DNA of 64,000 nt. Origin: Methanobrevibacter arboriphilus. Its GTDB lineage: Archaea; Methanobacteriota; Methanobacteria; Methanobacteriales; Methanobacteriaceae. A program made the translations under genes and the position numbers. Under the pieces are notes generated by a model that was not told the origin of the DNA, did not search any database, and saw nothing but the letters and a program-made list of their open reading frames with translations. The stretch spans positions 434,001 to 498,000 of the forward strand of contig NZ_AP019779.1 in NCBI RefSeq assembly GCF_019669925.1. Direction: 5' to 3'. Shown here one piece after another: positions 41,181 to 50,427 of the stretch; position 1 is the first letter of the stretch; every line of letters starts with the position of its first letter.

Positions 41181-41420
41181 CTATTCCCAATCTAAACCTC
41201 TACCAGACCTTTTTTTTATTTCAACAGAATTATAAGGTAATTCTTGTTTTATTAATCCAATAATGTCTTTTTCTGTTAATCTTTTTCGAAATTCTAATTC
41301 TACTTTTCCTTTTTCATTAATGGTCCATTCAACAATTGAATCTGGATCAACAGAAATTTTTTTTCTAATTTCAGATGGGATTACAGTTTGATATCTATTA
41401 TATAATTTAGTTGTAATCAT
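41181..41420 (-). CDS. vapB: AbrB-type antitoxin (SpoVT/AbrB family)
   Basis: This 79-aa protein begins with a swapped-hairpin AbrB domain (KLYNRYQTVIPSEIRKKISVDPDSIVEW, about 5-32). Its C-terminal 30 residues (LIKQELPYNSVEIKKRSGRGLDWE) are the usual disordered toxin-neutralising tail. It is the promoter-proximal gene of the pair. A 7-bp inverted repeat with 16-bp spacer lies 71-100 bp upstream and may be the autoregulatory operator. No ribosome site is obvious beyond GGTGATAA just before the ATG (ATTGGTGATAATATG). Confidence 0.86.
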   Translation of the reverse strand: MITTKLYNRYQTVIPSEIRKKISVDPDSIVEWTINEKGKVELEFRKRLTEKDIIGLIKQELPYNSVEIKKRSGRGLDWE

Positions 41421-41490
41421 ATTATCACCAATATATTTTTACAATATAATATTGTTTAATCTTAGATATAGATTTTACCATAAAAAATTA

Positions 41491-41520
41491 TTTGTCTGAC
41501 AATAAATAATATAAGACAAA
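41491..41520. promoter_or_regulatory. Inverted repeat upstream of vapB, possible operator
   Basis: TTTGTCT (41491-41497) pairs with AGACAAA (41514-41520) across a 16-bp spacer. Pairing nearly continues outward (ATTA/ATAAT with one bulged base). The location suits TA autoregulation; binding is inferred. Confidence 0.45.
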
Positions 41521-41552
41521 ATAATTAATATGATTAGATAATTATTATTTAG

Positions 41553-41746
41553 ATTATTTAATTTTTCCCATAACCCCAAATATTCTATTGTACTATAAGT
41601 CCTAAGCCAAAGACTAATTATCTCAAATGGATTCCTCTCATTCCTTTATTTAGCAATACCAGTTAGTGAAAAAAAACTCTTCACACACCTTTAGACATCA
41701 AAACTACCTCTGTATCCTGAACACTAACCTTTTCTTTCATATCCAT
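41553..41746 (-). pseudogene. Decayed KilA-N domain gene, N-terminal fragment
   Basis: Read on the minus strand, the ATG at 41746 opens MDMKEKVSVQDTEVVLMSKGV and then stops. After a frameshift the frame continues FFSLTGIAK-stop-RNERNPFEII followed by SLWLRTYSTIEYLGLWEKLNN, ending at 41553. This is the opening of KilA-N proteins ('SLTDIA', 'W.R...TIE.LG.WE.LNN'). Two stop codons and a frameshift show it is dead, and the 3' part is lost. G+C is well above the flanks, the usual trace of former coding sequence. KilA-N genes are carried by viruses and mobile elements, so this marks an old insertion next to VapBC. Confidence 0.8.
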
Positions 41747-42065
41747 AAAACAAACCCTTAGAAAATTTCTAACAAAAATATTATTACTTATTATTAAGAT
41801 ATTATTATATATTATTAACTATATCTTATTAAGTAATAAAAACTTCATTTTAAACTTATAAAAATACAGAAAATATTAATATTGTATTTAATTAAAAATC
41901 CATAAATATTTATACATATAACAAAAAATAAGAATTAATAATAAAAATAATAGTTATTTAACAAATAGCTATTACTTAATTTAAACTTTAAAATATTCTA
42001 TTTTATAGTATTTTTTCTAAAATATTTATTTCTAAAATATGCATTTAATCAAAGGATGAGTCAAT
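41747..42065. other. Intergenic region between pseudogene and WalJ-like gene
   Basis: This is AT-rich DNA with 'attattaagatattatta' repeats at 41780-41825. No gene or RNA is visible. The promoter for the plus-strand MBL gene is expected here. Confidence 0.35.
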
Positions 42066-42869
42066 TTGAGCTTAAAATTATCTGTTTTGGCAAGTGGGTC
42101 TAGTGGAAATATCATTTACATTGAAAGTGATGAAACTTCAATATTAATAGATGCAGGTTTAAGTAAAAAACGAACTGAAATTCTTTTAAATAGAATTGGT
42201 AAGGATTTAAGAGATATTAAATCTATTTTTATTTCTCATGAGCATGTAGATCATATTAGAGGTATTGGAGTCATTAATCGTTGTTATGACACGTTAATCT
42301 ATGGAAATAAGGATACTTTAAACTGTGATAAATTTAAAAAAACAACAGGCATTATAAATCCAGATTCATTGAATTTTATAGAATCTGATGAAAGTATTAT
42401 TTTAGGTGATTTAAAGATTACTGCATTTTCTACCAGTCATGACTCTATTAACTCTCAATTTTACATGATTGAACATGAAGATAAAAAATTGGTATGTTTA
42501 ACAGATATTGGTCATGTAGATTCTAAAACTTTATCAATAATTAAATGTGCAGATGTTTATTTAATTGAAAGTAATCACAATGTAGATTTACTTTTAAATG
42601 GAAATCGACCAGAATTTAATAAACAAAGAATCCTTAGTAAAGTTGGTCATTTATCTAATGAAGACTGTGGGAGTGTTTTATCTAATTGTATAGATGAAAA
42701 TACACATAGTATTATATTATGCCATCTTAGTAATGATCACAACAATAAATCAATTGCACTTAAATCTGTTAAGAAGATTTTATCTGAAAATTGTAGTTTT
42801 TTTTCAAATTCTCTCAATATTATAGCTTTCACCCAAAAGGATGATCCTACTGATTTTATCAATGTTTAA
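42066..42869 (+). CDS. MBL-fold hydrolase (WalJ/YycJ-like)
   Basis: This 267-aa metallo-beta-lactamase-fold protein is of the YycJ/WalJ type, small exonuclease-like hydrolases. The HEHVDH metal motif (residues about 59-64) follows SIFISH. Further ligands lie in TSHDS (about 122) and CLTDIGHVD (about 142-150), and a final His in LCHLSNDHNN. The N-terminus LSVLASGSSGNIIYIE is typical. It uses a TTG start: GGATGAGT precedes TTG, and the nearby ATG at 42056 is out of frame. The gene stands alone on the plus strand, facing the RNase J-like gene. Confidence 0.82.
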   Translation: MSLKLSVLASGSSGNIIYIESDETSILIDAGLSKKRTEILLNRIGKDLRDIKSIFISHEHVDHIRGIGVINRCYDTLIYGNKDTLNCDKFKKTTGIINPDSLNFIESDESIILGDLKITAFSTSHDSINSQFYMIEHEDKKLVCLTDIGHVDSKTLSIIKCADVYLIESNHNVDLLLNGNRPEFNKQRILSKVGHLSNEDCGSVLSNCIDENTHSIILCHLSNDHNNKSIALKSVKKILSENCSFFSNSLNIIAFTQKDDPTDFINV

Positions 42870-42999
42870 TAATTATTTGAATAATATAGATATTAGTAAA
42901 ATAGATATTAGTAAATTTGTTAAGCTTAGTTAAATTATTTAAGTTATTAAAATTAGTTAGTAAAATTAGGTAAGTTAGATTAATCTATGTAAGCTAGTT

Positions 43000-43066
43000 A
43001 AGCTACTTAATTTACTTAAGTTACTTAAGTTAGTTAAGTTAGTTAAGTTGGTTAAGTTGGTTAAAT
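43000..43066. repeat. 9-10 bp tandem repeats between convergent nuclease genes
   Basis: TTAAGTTAG and TTAAGTTGG units repeat at least six times, beginning near 43000 and fading out to 42960. They lie between the convergent WalJ-like and RNase J-like genes. Possible roles are terminator or slippage-prone DNA. Confidence 0.75.
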
Positions 43067-43086
43067 TAGCTAATAGCTAAAATAAC

Positions 43087-44619
43087 CTAAAAACTAAGAT
43101 TAGGATGTATAACCTCTATACCCTCATCTTTTAAGATATCAAAAGATTCTATATTCTCAGTATGAATAGGATATAGTTTTTCAGGATTTATTTCACGAAT
43201 CATAGCTAATATCTCATTCCCGCTTCCATGACCAGAAACATGCATGTGATGAATAGGAAGAAGATTAAAATGATTTAACCAATTTTCAACTCGCTTAAAA
43301 TCAATTTCCATCTCTTCATTAAAAGGTTCAGTAGCTGAATGAATATACAAACCATTTTCTGGATTAATATCAATTAATTGATTAAGTTCAAAGAAATCAC
43401 ATCTAAAAATATATTTTTGAGGCTCTTCTTGTAAATCTGTATAATTAATTACATTATCTCCTTCTAAAAACTCTCTTTCCCAAATATCATAATCACTTTT
43501 AAGCTCCAAATCACAAGAATCTAAAGTTTTCCAATCACCATCATAACAAACATAATGTTCACCAGAGATTAAGCCTTGCTTTTTACGAGGAAAATAAACA
43601 ACAATGTTAGAATCACTTAATTTAGGATATTTATCGTTTTCAATACCCTTTTCATCTTCCAATAGCTTCAGCATATAAGCTTGTTTAGAATTAATAGCTA
43701 AAATCCTATCAGTATCTTTTGCAACATTATAAAAAGTGATAAGTCTATCTAAATCTCTAATAGGATAATTAACAAATACTAACCCATTATAATCTTTAAT
43801 TAAATTAACAGCTTTTGTTTCAATATCTTCCTCATTACCTTTACTATTCTCGTTAATTCTTGTTCCTTCACAAATCATTATAGTCGGATTGAATTTATAA
43901 GATTTAGAAACAAATTTATCACTAAAACTTTTATTTCTACCATGAAAACGAATATCTCCACTATAAACAATAGCTTCATCATCACTCTCTAAAAAATAAG
44001 CAGAAGAACCAGGAAGAGAATGATCAACAGGAATAGAAGTTACCTTAAAACCATTAATATCAAAAGGAGAGTAAGGATCAATACTTACTATATTTCTTTC
44101 AACCTTTGCTTCCTTACCAGTCAGTTTTTTATAGCCTTCACCTCTCTTTTTAGGAACATAATGAAAACTCTTTTTAAGACTCATAATTTCTCCAAATGAA
44201 GATTTACCAGTTTCTTCTAAAACTGATAGAATAATTTCAGATTCTTTTCTCATAAAAATCGGAATATCCTCACGGAGATGATGGATATAAGCACAATGAT
44301 CCATGTGTGCATGAGATAATAAAACACCATCCACAGAGGGTTCTTTAGAACATTCTAAGCCACAATGTTTTAAATAGTCTTCTCTATAAATTCCCTTAAT
44401 TTTAGGAAGCAGGCCCAATTCAACAAAATCCATAATTCCATTAAGTTTTCTTGGTTGTAAAAATTCTGAAAAATAATCTCCAGCTTTTGAAAAACTCATA
44501 CCAAAGTCTAAAAATAGCGAAGAAATATTTTTATCATCTGAATTGGAAGAATCTTTATTATCAACAAGGATTTTATTCCCTCCAATTTCATTTACTCCAC
44601 CATAAAAATTTAATGACAT
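43087..44619 (-). CDS. RNase J-like metallo-beta-lactamase ribonuclease
   Basis: The 510-aa protein combines an MBL domain and an RNase J-like layout: GGVNEIGGNKILV at the start, LLSHAHMDHCAYI (HAHMDH, about 116-121), VDHSLPGSSAYFLE, YSGDIRFHGRNK and a C-terminal MHVSGHGSGNEILAMIREI. That C-terminal His-Gly-Ser-Gly block matches the last metal ligand region of RNase J-type enzymes. It probably acts in RNA processing or 5' exonucleolytic decay. The family's usual dimerisation domain is not obvious. A short Ser/Asp/Asn-rich loop (about 21-30) is inserted near the start. It converges with the WalJ-like gene. Confidence 0.8.
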   Translation of the reverse strand: MSLNFYGGVNEIGGNKILVDNKDSSNSDDKNISSLFLDFGMSFSKAGDYFSEFLQPRKLNGIMDFVELGLLPKIKGIYREDYLKHCGLECSKEPSVDGVLLSHAHMDHCAYIHHLREDIPIFMRKESEIILSVLEETGKSSFGEIMSLKKSFHYVPKKRGEGYKKLTGKEAKVERNIVSIDPYSPFDINGFKVTSIPVDHSLPGSSAYFLESDDEAIVYSGDIRFHGRNKSFSDKFVSKSYKFNPTIMICEGTRINENSKGNEEDIETKAVNLIKDYNGLVFVNYPIRDLDRLITFYNVAKDTDRILAINSKQAYMLKLLEDEKGIENDKYPKLSDSNIVVYFPRKKQGLISGEHYVCYDGDWKTLDSCDLELKSDYDIWEREFLEGDNVINYTDLQEEPQKYIFRCDFFELNQLIDINPENGLYIHSATEPFNEEMEIDFKRVENWLNHFNLLPIHHMHVSGHGSGNEILAMIREINPEKLYPIHTENIESFDILKDEGIEVIHPNLSF

Positions 44620-44941
44620 ATAAACACCACATATTAATTATTAAAAATATATATTAAGTTTTATATAATAAAATATAGTTATAAAAACATTATTAAGCTA
44701 AATATTAATTAAATATTAGTTAGTTATAGTATAAATAATATAATAATATAGCCATGACAAATAAAAAGACAATTACAACAATTAAATTAATTAGCTATAA
44801 AAATAAATCTATAATAAATTATATATAATTCGATTAACATTATCTAAGATTAATATTATCTAAATTTAATATTAGAATTAACTATTGTAGTTATATTATT
44901 AAATATATTATAATATATAAATATCAAAATAGAGGAATTTT
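44620..44941. other. Divergent region between RNase J-like gene and aroC
   Basis: This is 322 bp of AT-rich DNA. A 24-codon plus-strand frame begins at 44754 (MTNKKT...) but has no ribosome site and is not called. Promoters for both genes are expected. Confidence 0.4.
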
Positions 44942-46087
44942 ATGACAAACACTACTGGAAAGATATTTTCTATAACAAGCTTTGGATCTAGTCATGGAAA
45001 AGCAATTGGAGCAGTTATTGATGGATGTCCAGCTAATCTAGAACTAAATGAAAAAGACATACAAAAAGAACTTGATAGAAGAAGACCTGGAACAAGTTCT
45101 ATTACAAGTCCAAGAAAAGAAAAAGATAGAGTTCAAATATTATCAGGAATATTTGAAGGAAAAACTGATGGAACACCAATAACAGGGGTTGTATTTAATG
45201 AAGATAAACGTTCAAGAGATTATAATTATATTAAAAATACTCCTAGGCCAGGTCATGGGGATTACACTTGGATTGAAAAATATGGAAACTATGATTATAA
45301 TGGTGGAGGCCGTGGAAGTGGCAGAGTCACAATTGGACATGTAATAGGAGGGGCTATAGCTAAAAAACTATTAAGACAATTTGGAATTAAAGTCATATCT
45401 CATGTTATTCAAGTTGGAGATATAAAAGCTAAAACAGTTAATATGAATTTAATTGAAGAAAAGGCAAATGAAAACCCTGTTCATTGTGCCGATCCAAATG
45501 CAGCTAAAGAGATGGAAGAATTAATATTAGAATATAAAAATAAAGGAGATTCAATTGGAGGAATTGTTGAAACAATAGCTATTGATGTTCCAGCAGGTCT
45601 TGGAGAGCCTATCTTTGGAAAATTAGATGGAGAATTAGCTAAAGCACTTATGGAAATTGGGTCTGTTAAAGGAGTTGAAATTGGTTTTGGATTCGATGTA
45701 GCTAATTCTACAGCTTCACAAATAAATGATGAATATTATATAAAAGAAAATAATAATAGTGATAATAATATTAATAATGTCAATATTGGAACTACTACCA
45801 ACACTTCTGGAGGAATATTAGGCGGAATAAGTAATGGAATGCCAATTATTACAAGGGTAGCTGTTAAACCAACTCCCTCAATATCCATGTTACAAAATAC
45901 AGTTGATTTAAAAAGTTGTGAAGAAACAAAAATTGAGATCAAAGGAAGACATGATCCTTGTATATGTCCAAGAGTAACAGTTGTTAGTGAATCAGCTGTA
46001 GCTATTGTTTTAGCTGATCAAATGATAAGGTCTGGTTTTATAAATCCTTCTAATTTAAGTCAAAATATAGATAAACAGAAAAAATGA
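44942..46087 (+). CDS. aroC: Chorismate synthase
   Basis: This enzyme catalyses the last shikimate step, 5-enolpyruvylshikimate-3-phosphate to chorismate, using reduced FMN. The 381-aa protein shows [66 protein letters not shown] and the late RHDPCICPR. Between [21 protein letters not shown] and [13 protein letters not shown], where other AroCs have a short loop, lies an Asn/Thr-rich insert of about 25 residues (about 265-288). Both flanks are fully conserved, so the enzyme should be active. GAGGAATTTT precedes the ATG. It heads a plus-strand pair with an unknown gene. Confidence 0.96.
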   Translation: MTNTTGKIFSITSFGSSHGKAIGAVIDGCPANLELNEKDIQKELDRRRPGTSSITSPRKEKDRVQILSGIFEGKTDGTPITGVVFNEDKRSRDYNYIKNTPRPGHGDYTWIEKYGNYDYNGGGRGSGRVTIGHVIGGAIAKKLLRQFGIKVISHVIQVGDIKAKTVNMNLIEEKANENPVHCADPNAAKEMEELILEYKNKGDSIGGIVETIAIDVPAGLGEPIFGKLDGELAKALMEIGSVKGVEIGFGFDVANSTASQINDEYYIKENNNSDNNINNVNIGTTTNTSGGILGGISNGMPIITRVAVKPTPSISMLQNTVDLKSCEETKIEIKGRHDPCICPRVTVVSESAVAIVLADQMIRSGFINPSNLSQNIDKQKK

Positions 46088-46184
46088 TAGTAAAAATAAA
46101 AAAGATAAAAGATATAAAAAATAATACTAAAAATAAAAATAAAAAATAATAAGAAAACGATATATATTAAAAGAAATCATTATA

Positions 46185-46310
46185 TTAGAATAAATTAAAT
46201 AAGATTAAAATAAATTAGATAAGCTTAAGATAAATTAAATAAGCTTAATATGAATTAAGCTTAAGATAAGTTAAATAAACTTAAAATAAGTTAAATAGAT
46301 TTAAAAAATC
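46185..46310. repeat. Degenerate 20-bp repeats after aroC
   Basis: Six imperfect copies of AAATTAAATAAGCTTAAGAT-like units fill most of the 235-bp gap between aroC and the next gene. No gene is visible. Confidence 0.7.
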
Positions 46311-46322
46311 AAAGGAATAAGA

Positions 46323-46880
46323 ATGGTAATTGAAAAAATAAAAAAAAATATGGAACTGATGGATGGAGTTTTAAAAATAGAAAGATTATCGAACGAAGAT
46401 ATAAAAGAAATAATAGATATTGAATCTAATCATGATAATGAACTAATACCTGTTATTAATGAAGGAGTAAAAGAGTGTTTTAGAAGAGATTTTTCTCTAG
46501 TTCTTTTTAAAAATAGCCATTTTAGAAACCCAACAAATCCAACATTAATTCTTACAACCGAAGATGGTAGAATATTAGGTCATGATATATTTTCAAAGAA
46601 AGAAAAGGAAGAACTTAAAAATAATAAAGATGCTTATTTTTTAAGTGATGATTTTGTAATATATAAAGAAAATCTTGAAAGTAAAGATTTTAATCCAAAA
46701 AAACAATATTTCATTTTACCTCCAGTAGAATTTTCTGAATTAGACAACATTGAAATGATTGATAATGTTATATCCTCAAGTCCATCTGCACAAAGTGATT
46801 TTTATCTTAAAAAGAAGTATAATTTACCTGAAGATCCTAAAATTGCATCAATAATTGTTAGCTTTTCTTTAAAAAAATAA
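46323..46880 (+). CDS. Unknown 185-aa protein
   Basis: I do not recognise this protein. It is soluble and mixed charge, without signal peptide or membrane segment. A central block (SLVLFKNSHFRNPTNPTLILTTEDGRILGHDIFS, about 60-93) is a beta-rich stretch, and the C-terminus EDPKIASIIVSFSLKK suggests a final strand. One cysteine only. AAGGAATAAGA precedes the ATG. An alternative start at Met12 or Met15 would begin nearer the conserved-looking MDGVLKIERLSNEDI. It follows aroC on the same strand after a repeat-filled 235-bp gap, so cotranscription is uncertain. Confidence 0.65.
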   Translation: MVIEKIKKNMELMDGVLKIERLSNEDIKEIIDIESNHDNELIPVINEGVKECFRRDFSLVLFKNSHFRNPTNPTLILTTEDGRILGHDIFSKKEKEELKNNKDAYFLSDDFVIYKENLESKDFNPKKQYFILPPVEFSELDNIEMIDNVISSSPSAQSDFYLKKKYNLPEDPKIASIIVSFSLKK

Positions 46881-47065
46881 TTTTCTTAAAAATAATTTTA
46901 ATAAAATTAACTACAAAACCTAACAAAAATCAAAAAAGTAGAGAATTAATAAAATAACTAAAGAATTATAATAATAAGTAAGAATTATATTAAGTAAAGA
47001 ATTGATAAGAATTGAAAAAAATAAAAATATAGTTGAATTTGAATTAAAACAAAAATATTAATAGG

Positions 47066-48124
47066 TTATAAACCATAATATTCATTTCTTGCTTCAACCA
47101 TTGCCTTAATATTAGCTATTGGAGATAAAGGAGCTAATCCACAGCTAGGTGCTAAAATAGCTATTCCATCATCTAAAGCTTTTTTAGTTTCTGTTTTAAC
47201 ATCCTCAATTGAACCTGTAAACAATGTTTGACTTGTAGAAACGTTTCCAATAATCTTTGAAGGAGTATTAATAGTATTAGGTAAACATTTTCCACCAGAT
47301 TTTAAAGAAGATATACCACATTCAATATCTTCTTTTGCTTTAACAATATCAACTTTCTCTTCAACACTAATTCCATCATAACCAATAGAAGCCATATCAT
47401 GAATTATTTCTTGAGTAGATCCACAAATATGTAAAACCTTTTTCTCATCTATAAAACCTGCAAGATCTTCTAATCTTGGTTTAACAATAGATTTAAATTG
47501 TAAAGGGTCAATAAGCTCTGGAGAAGCAGTTGGTTCAGCTACACATACAACATCCACTTCTACATCAGAAAGAGCCTCTGCATAGTCCATACAAGCATCA
47601 AGGGAATTTTCAATTGCATCTTCAACCTCGTCAATATCAGTTTTTAAATATCTAACAAGATTTTCAACGCCTAATAAATGTCCTGTTAATGTAAAAGGTC
47701 CAGTAATTCCAACAACAATTGGAAGATCATCATATTTTTCTTTTAAAATTTCAACTGCTTTTAATACAGTTGGAATTCTTCCACTTTCTAAAAAATTATC
47801 TGGAATATCTATATCATCAGCATTAGAAAATGGTGTATTTAAAACTTGAGGAGGTTTATCTTTTCCACCTAAATCTACTTGTGCACCCATAGCCTCAGCT
47901 TCAACAGTAAGACAAAAAGGTATTCTTGCACATTCAAGTCCAGCAAGTTCATAAAGAGAACTTCCTAGTTTAGCCATTTTTTCAGAGTCTTTATGGGCTT
48001 CAGGCCACATAGCTCCTGTTTTTTCCATAGCTTCTACAATTCCCAATTGTGTAACACTAATAACTGGTGCAACATCAACATTTTCTCCTGAAAGTACTGA
48101 TAAAAGATTTTCTTTTAAATTCAT
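47066..48124 (-). CDS. mtaA: Methylcobamide:coenzyme M methyltransferase (MtaA-type)
   Basis: MtaA transfers the methyl group from the corrinoid protein MtaC to coenzyme M. The 352-aa protein is of the uroporphyrinogen-decarboxylase fold. Zinc ligands are present: His and Cys in LHICGSTQEI (about 233-236) and Cys in LAPSCGLAP (about 324). PFCLTVEAEAMGAQVDLG and GITGPFTLTGHLLG are family blocks. The GTG three codons earlier is inside the ribosome site AGGTGA, so the ATG is used. It is the last gene of the methanol set, separated from the activator by 347 bp. Substrate MtaC versus MtbC type is decided by neighbouring mtaBC. Confidence 0.9.
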   Translation of the reverse strand: MNLKENLLSVLSGENVDVAPVISVTQLGIVEAMEKTGAMWPEAHKDSEKMAKLGSSLYELAGLECARIPFCLTVEAEAMGAQVDLGGKDKPPQVLNTPFSNADDIDIPDNFLESGRIPTVLKAVEILKEKYDDLPIVVGITGPFTLTGHLLGVENLVRYLKTDIDEVEDAIENSLDACMDYAEALSDVEVDVVCVAEPTASPELIDPLQFKSIVKPRLEDLAGFIDEKKVLHICGSTQEIIHDMASIGYDGISVEEKVDIVKAKEDIECGISSLKSGGKCLPNTINTPSKIIGNVSTSQTLFTGSIEDVKTETKKALDDGIAILAPSCGLAPLSPIANIKAMVEARNEYYGL

Positions 48125-48471
48125 GAAGTTCACCTTGAATCCTTTATAATGTTCTAATTTTTAATATAATTATTATAATGAATTATGGTCATTATAATGA
48201 ATTGTTTTTAAATAAATTATTTTTAAATAAATTATAATTATTATAATATTTTATTGTTAATTATATTAATAATTTATACAATCATAATGCTAATTATGCT
48301 GATAATACAATCAAATATTACGATATTACAATTAAATATTACAAGTTATTATTACAAGTTATTATTAAAATCAATATTATAATCTATACTACAAATAATT
48401 ATACTACAAGTAAAAACACTTTATACTATCAATAAAATAATGCAAAAAGATTTTTAATAAATATTTAAAAA
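48125..48471. other. mtaA upstream region
   Basis: This is 347 bp of AT-rich DNA with tandem 'attacaagttatt' (48350 region) and 'aaataaatta' repeats. No gene is seen. The length suggests a separate mtaA promoter. Confidence 0.35.
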
Positions 48472-50094
48472 TCAAGAAATATTTAAAAATTTACCATAAT
48501 CAAAAACTTTTTCAGGACATCCTAAAACACATTTTTGACATCCTAAACCTGCACATTTATCTGTTCTCAATAAAATTTTACCATCACCAGTTAAAGATAT
48601 TGCATCTTCAGGACAATTCTTAATACAAGTTAAGCAACTTGTACATCCATCAAACTGAGCTTCTAAAGTTAAACCAATTTTAATAACATTCAGACCATTA
48701 ACCCCTAATTCTGGAATATCTCTTTCAAAAATCTTATGAACAATAGGATTAGGCTCTTTTGAAGGAATACTTTGAAATCCATATTTTTCAAGCCATTGAT
48801 TATACATCCAAAAAGGCATACCTTCTTCATAAAATGAAAGTTCTAAAGAATAAATTTTCTCAAAAGTTTTAGATGTTGCAAGCATTATATGATTACTACG
48901 CATTTTATCTGCAATTTCTTGTAAATCATCGAGAAGAGAAGGATTTAAAGCAATATCTTTAGCTAAATCAAGAGAAGTGTTTCCAACTTGAAAAATTTCT
49001 CTGGAAGATGGAGGTATCTGACCTATATTTAAGGATTTTAATGGGTCTACATAAAATCCAGAAGCTCCAGCCATATAAACAGCATCAATATCCTCTAAAA
49101 GTATATCTGCTTTCTCAGCTAAAGTCAAATGAGCTGCTCTAAATGCACCTAATGCTTTACCAATATTAATAATATCATCTTCATTTAAATAAATATCGTC
49201 TTGTAAATGAATCTTATGATCTTTAGTTTTTATTTTAGAATCTACAATTAAATCATTAGAAATACCTAAACTAAAAGCAGCTATAACACCAGTTCCTGTA
49301 ATACCTGTAGCTTTAATATCATTAGTAGATTTTGATGAAATTTTTCCATCAGAAGGATCAATAACATCACCATCACTAATCAAAAGATCATTGTCTAAAA
49401 TAATACTTTTCCAATTATAATCAATATCTTCCAAATCACAAATAGCTCCTGGAGATGCAAGTCGACCTTTATTTATCATTTGTCCCTCAATAGCAGGTCC
49501 TGCAGCAGCAGAACAAGCAAAAACTTCACCATCAATCACCAAAGCTATTTCAGCATTAGTTCCAAAATCAGAAACTAAATAAATTCCTTCTTTATCTAAA
49601 ACTTCTGTTTTATAAAGCATTGCAAGAGCATCAGCACCAATTTCATGCCTTATGGCAGGAGGTATGAATATAGATGCATCATCAGATACAATTAGCCCAA
49701 TTTCTTTTGGAGAGGTTATAGTGGCATTTCTTGAAGGAATCTTAACATCCAGCCTTTCAAGAGCATTTTCTCCCCAATAAGCTAAATCCCTAATTTCAAT
49801 ATTATGAAATAAAGAGAGTTGTATTGGATTACCACAAACAGCTACTCTTTCAATATTCTGAGTATCAATATTTAAACCAGCTATTACCTTATTTATAGCT
49901 TCAATAAGAAGATTATTGGCAGTTTCTATTCCTACCTTTAAAGCAAAATGAAGGTGATCAACAACATTGGCACCAGGTAAAGGATGTCTAAGAGTAATTG
50001 CAGTGGAAATTACTTTTAAAGAGGCTATGTCTAATACTTGAGCTCTAATACCACTTGTACCAATGTCTATAGCAATTGCATATCTATCATTCAT
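48472..50094 (-). CDS. Corrinoid protein reductive activase (RamA-like)
   Basis: This ATP-dependent iron-sulfur protein should reduce inactive Co(II) corrinoid of MtaC to Co(I). The 540-aa product has an N-terminal ASKHA ATPase-like domain (AIDIGTSGIRAQVLDIASLK) and a second nucleotide block with YLVSDFGTNAEIALVIDGEV. The C-terminus (about 485-540) contains two [4Fe-4S] motifs: CTSCLTCIKNC and CAGLGCQKCVLGC. This is the RamA/MapA plan. Its placement between mtaBC and mtaA makes methanol methyltransferase the natural client. Gaps of over 300 bp on both sides suggest an independent promoter. Confidence 0.87.
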   Translation of the reverse strand: MNDRYAIAIDIGTSGIRAQVLDIASLKVISTAITLRHPLPGANVVDHLHFALKVGIETANNLLIEAINKVIAGLNIDTQNIERVAVCGNPIQLSLFHNIEIRDLAYWGENALERLDVKIPSRNATITSPKEIGLIVSDDASIFIPPAIRHEIGADALAMLYKTEVLDKEGIYLVSDFGTNAEIALVIDGEVFACSAAAGPAIEGQMINKGRLASPGAICDLEDIDYNWKSIILDNDLLISDGDVIDPSDGKISSKSTNDIKATGITGTGVIAAFSLGISNDLIVDSKIKTKDHKIHLQDDIYLNEDDIINIGKALGAFRAAHLTLAEKADILLEDIDAVYMAGASGFYVDPLKSLNIGQIPPSSREIFQVGNTSLDLAKDIALNPSLLDDLQEIADKMRSNHIMLATSKTFEKIYSLELSFYEEGMPFWMYNQWLEKYGFQSIPSKEPNPIVHKIFERDIPELGVNGLNVIKIGLTLEAQFDGCTSCLTCIKNCPEDAISLTGDGKILLRTDKCAGLGCQKCVLGCPEKVFDYGKFLNIS

Positions 50095-50427
50095 TTTAAA
50101 ACACTGTCCTACTTTAAAACCAAGCTTAGAAAATAGCTAGGTATATTTATAAAAAATTAAAAGTCAAATTTAGTAGTTAAATTGATATCTAAAGTACTAA
50201 TTAAAGTAATATTTAAATTAATAACTAAAATACTAATTAAATTAATAATTAAATAAGTAAATTAATATTTAAACTAATATCTAAAGTATTAGCTAAAGTA
50301 ATATTAAACTAATATCTAACTTAATAAATAATCAATAGTTAGATCAGTAACTAATAAATACCAATTTAACAGCTAAAATAATATAAATTAATAATTAAAA
50401 AATTTAAAAATAATAATAGTACTCTAT
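50095..50427. other. Intergenic region between mtaC and activator
   Basis: There is no gene in this 333 bp. Degenerate repeats of about 20-25 bp with ACTAATTAAAGTAATATT and AACTAATATCTAA cores fill 50160-50390. The activator promoter is expected near 50110-50200. Confidence 0.45.

Noticed and set aside
43000-43066. CRISPR-like repeat array
   Set aside because: Units are short, head to tail and without unique spacers. There are no cas genes in the window.
44754-44828. 24-codon frame before aroC starting MTNKKT
   Set aside because: No ribosome site and no leader-peptide pattern such as aromatic codons.
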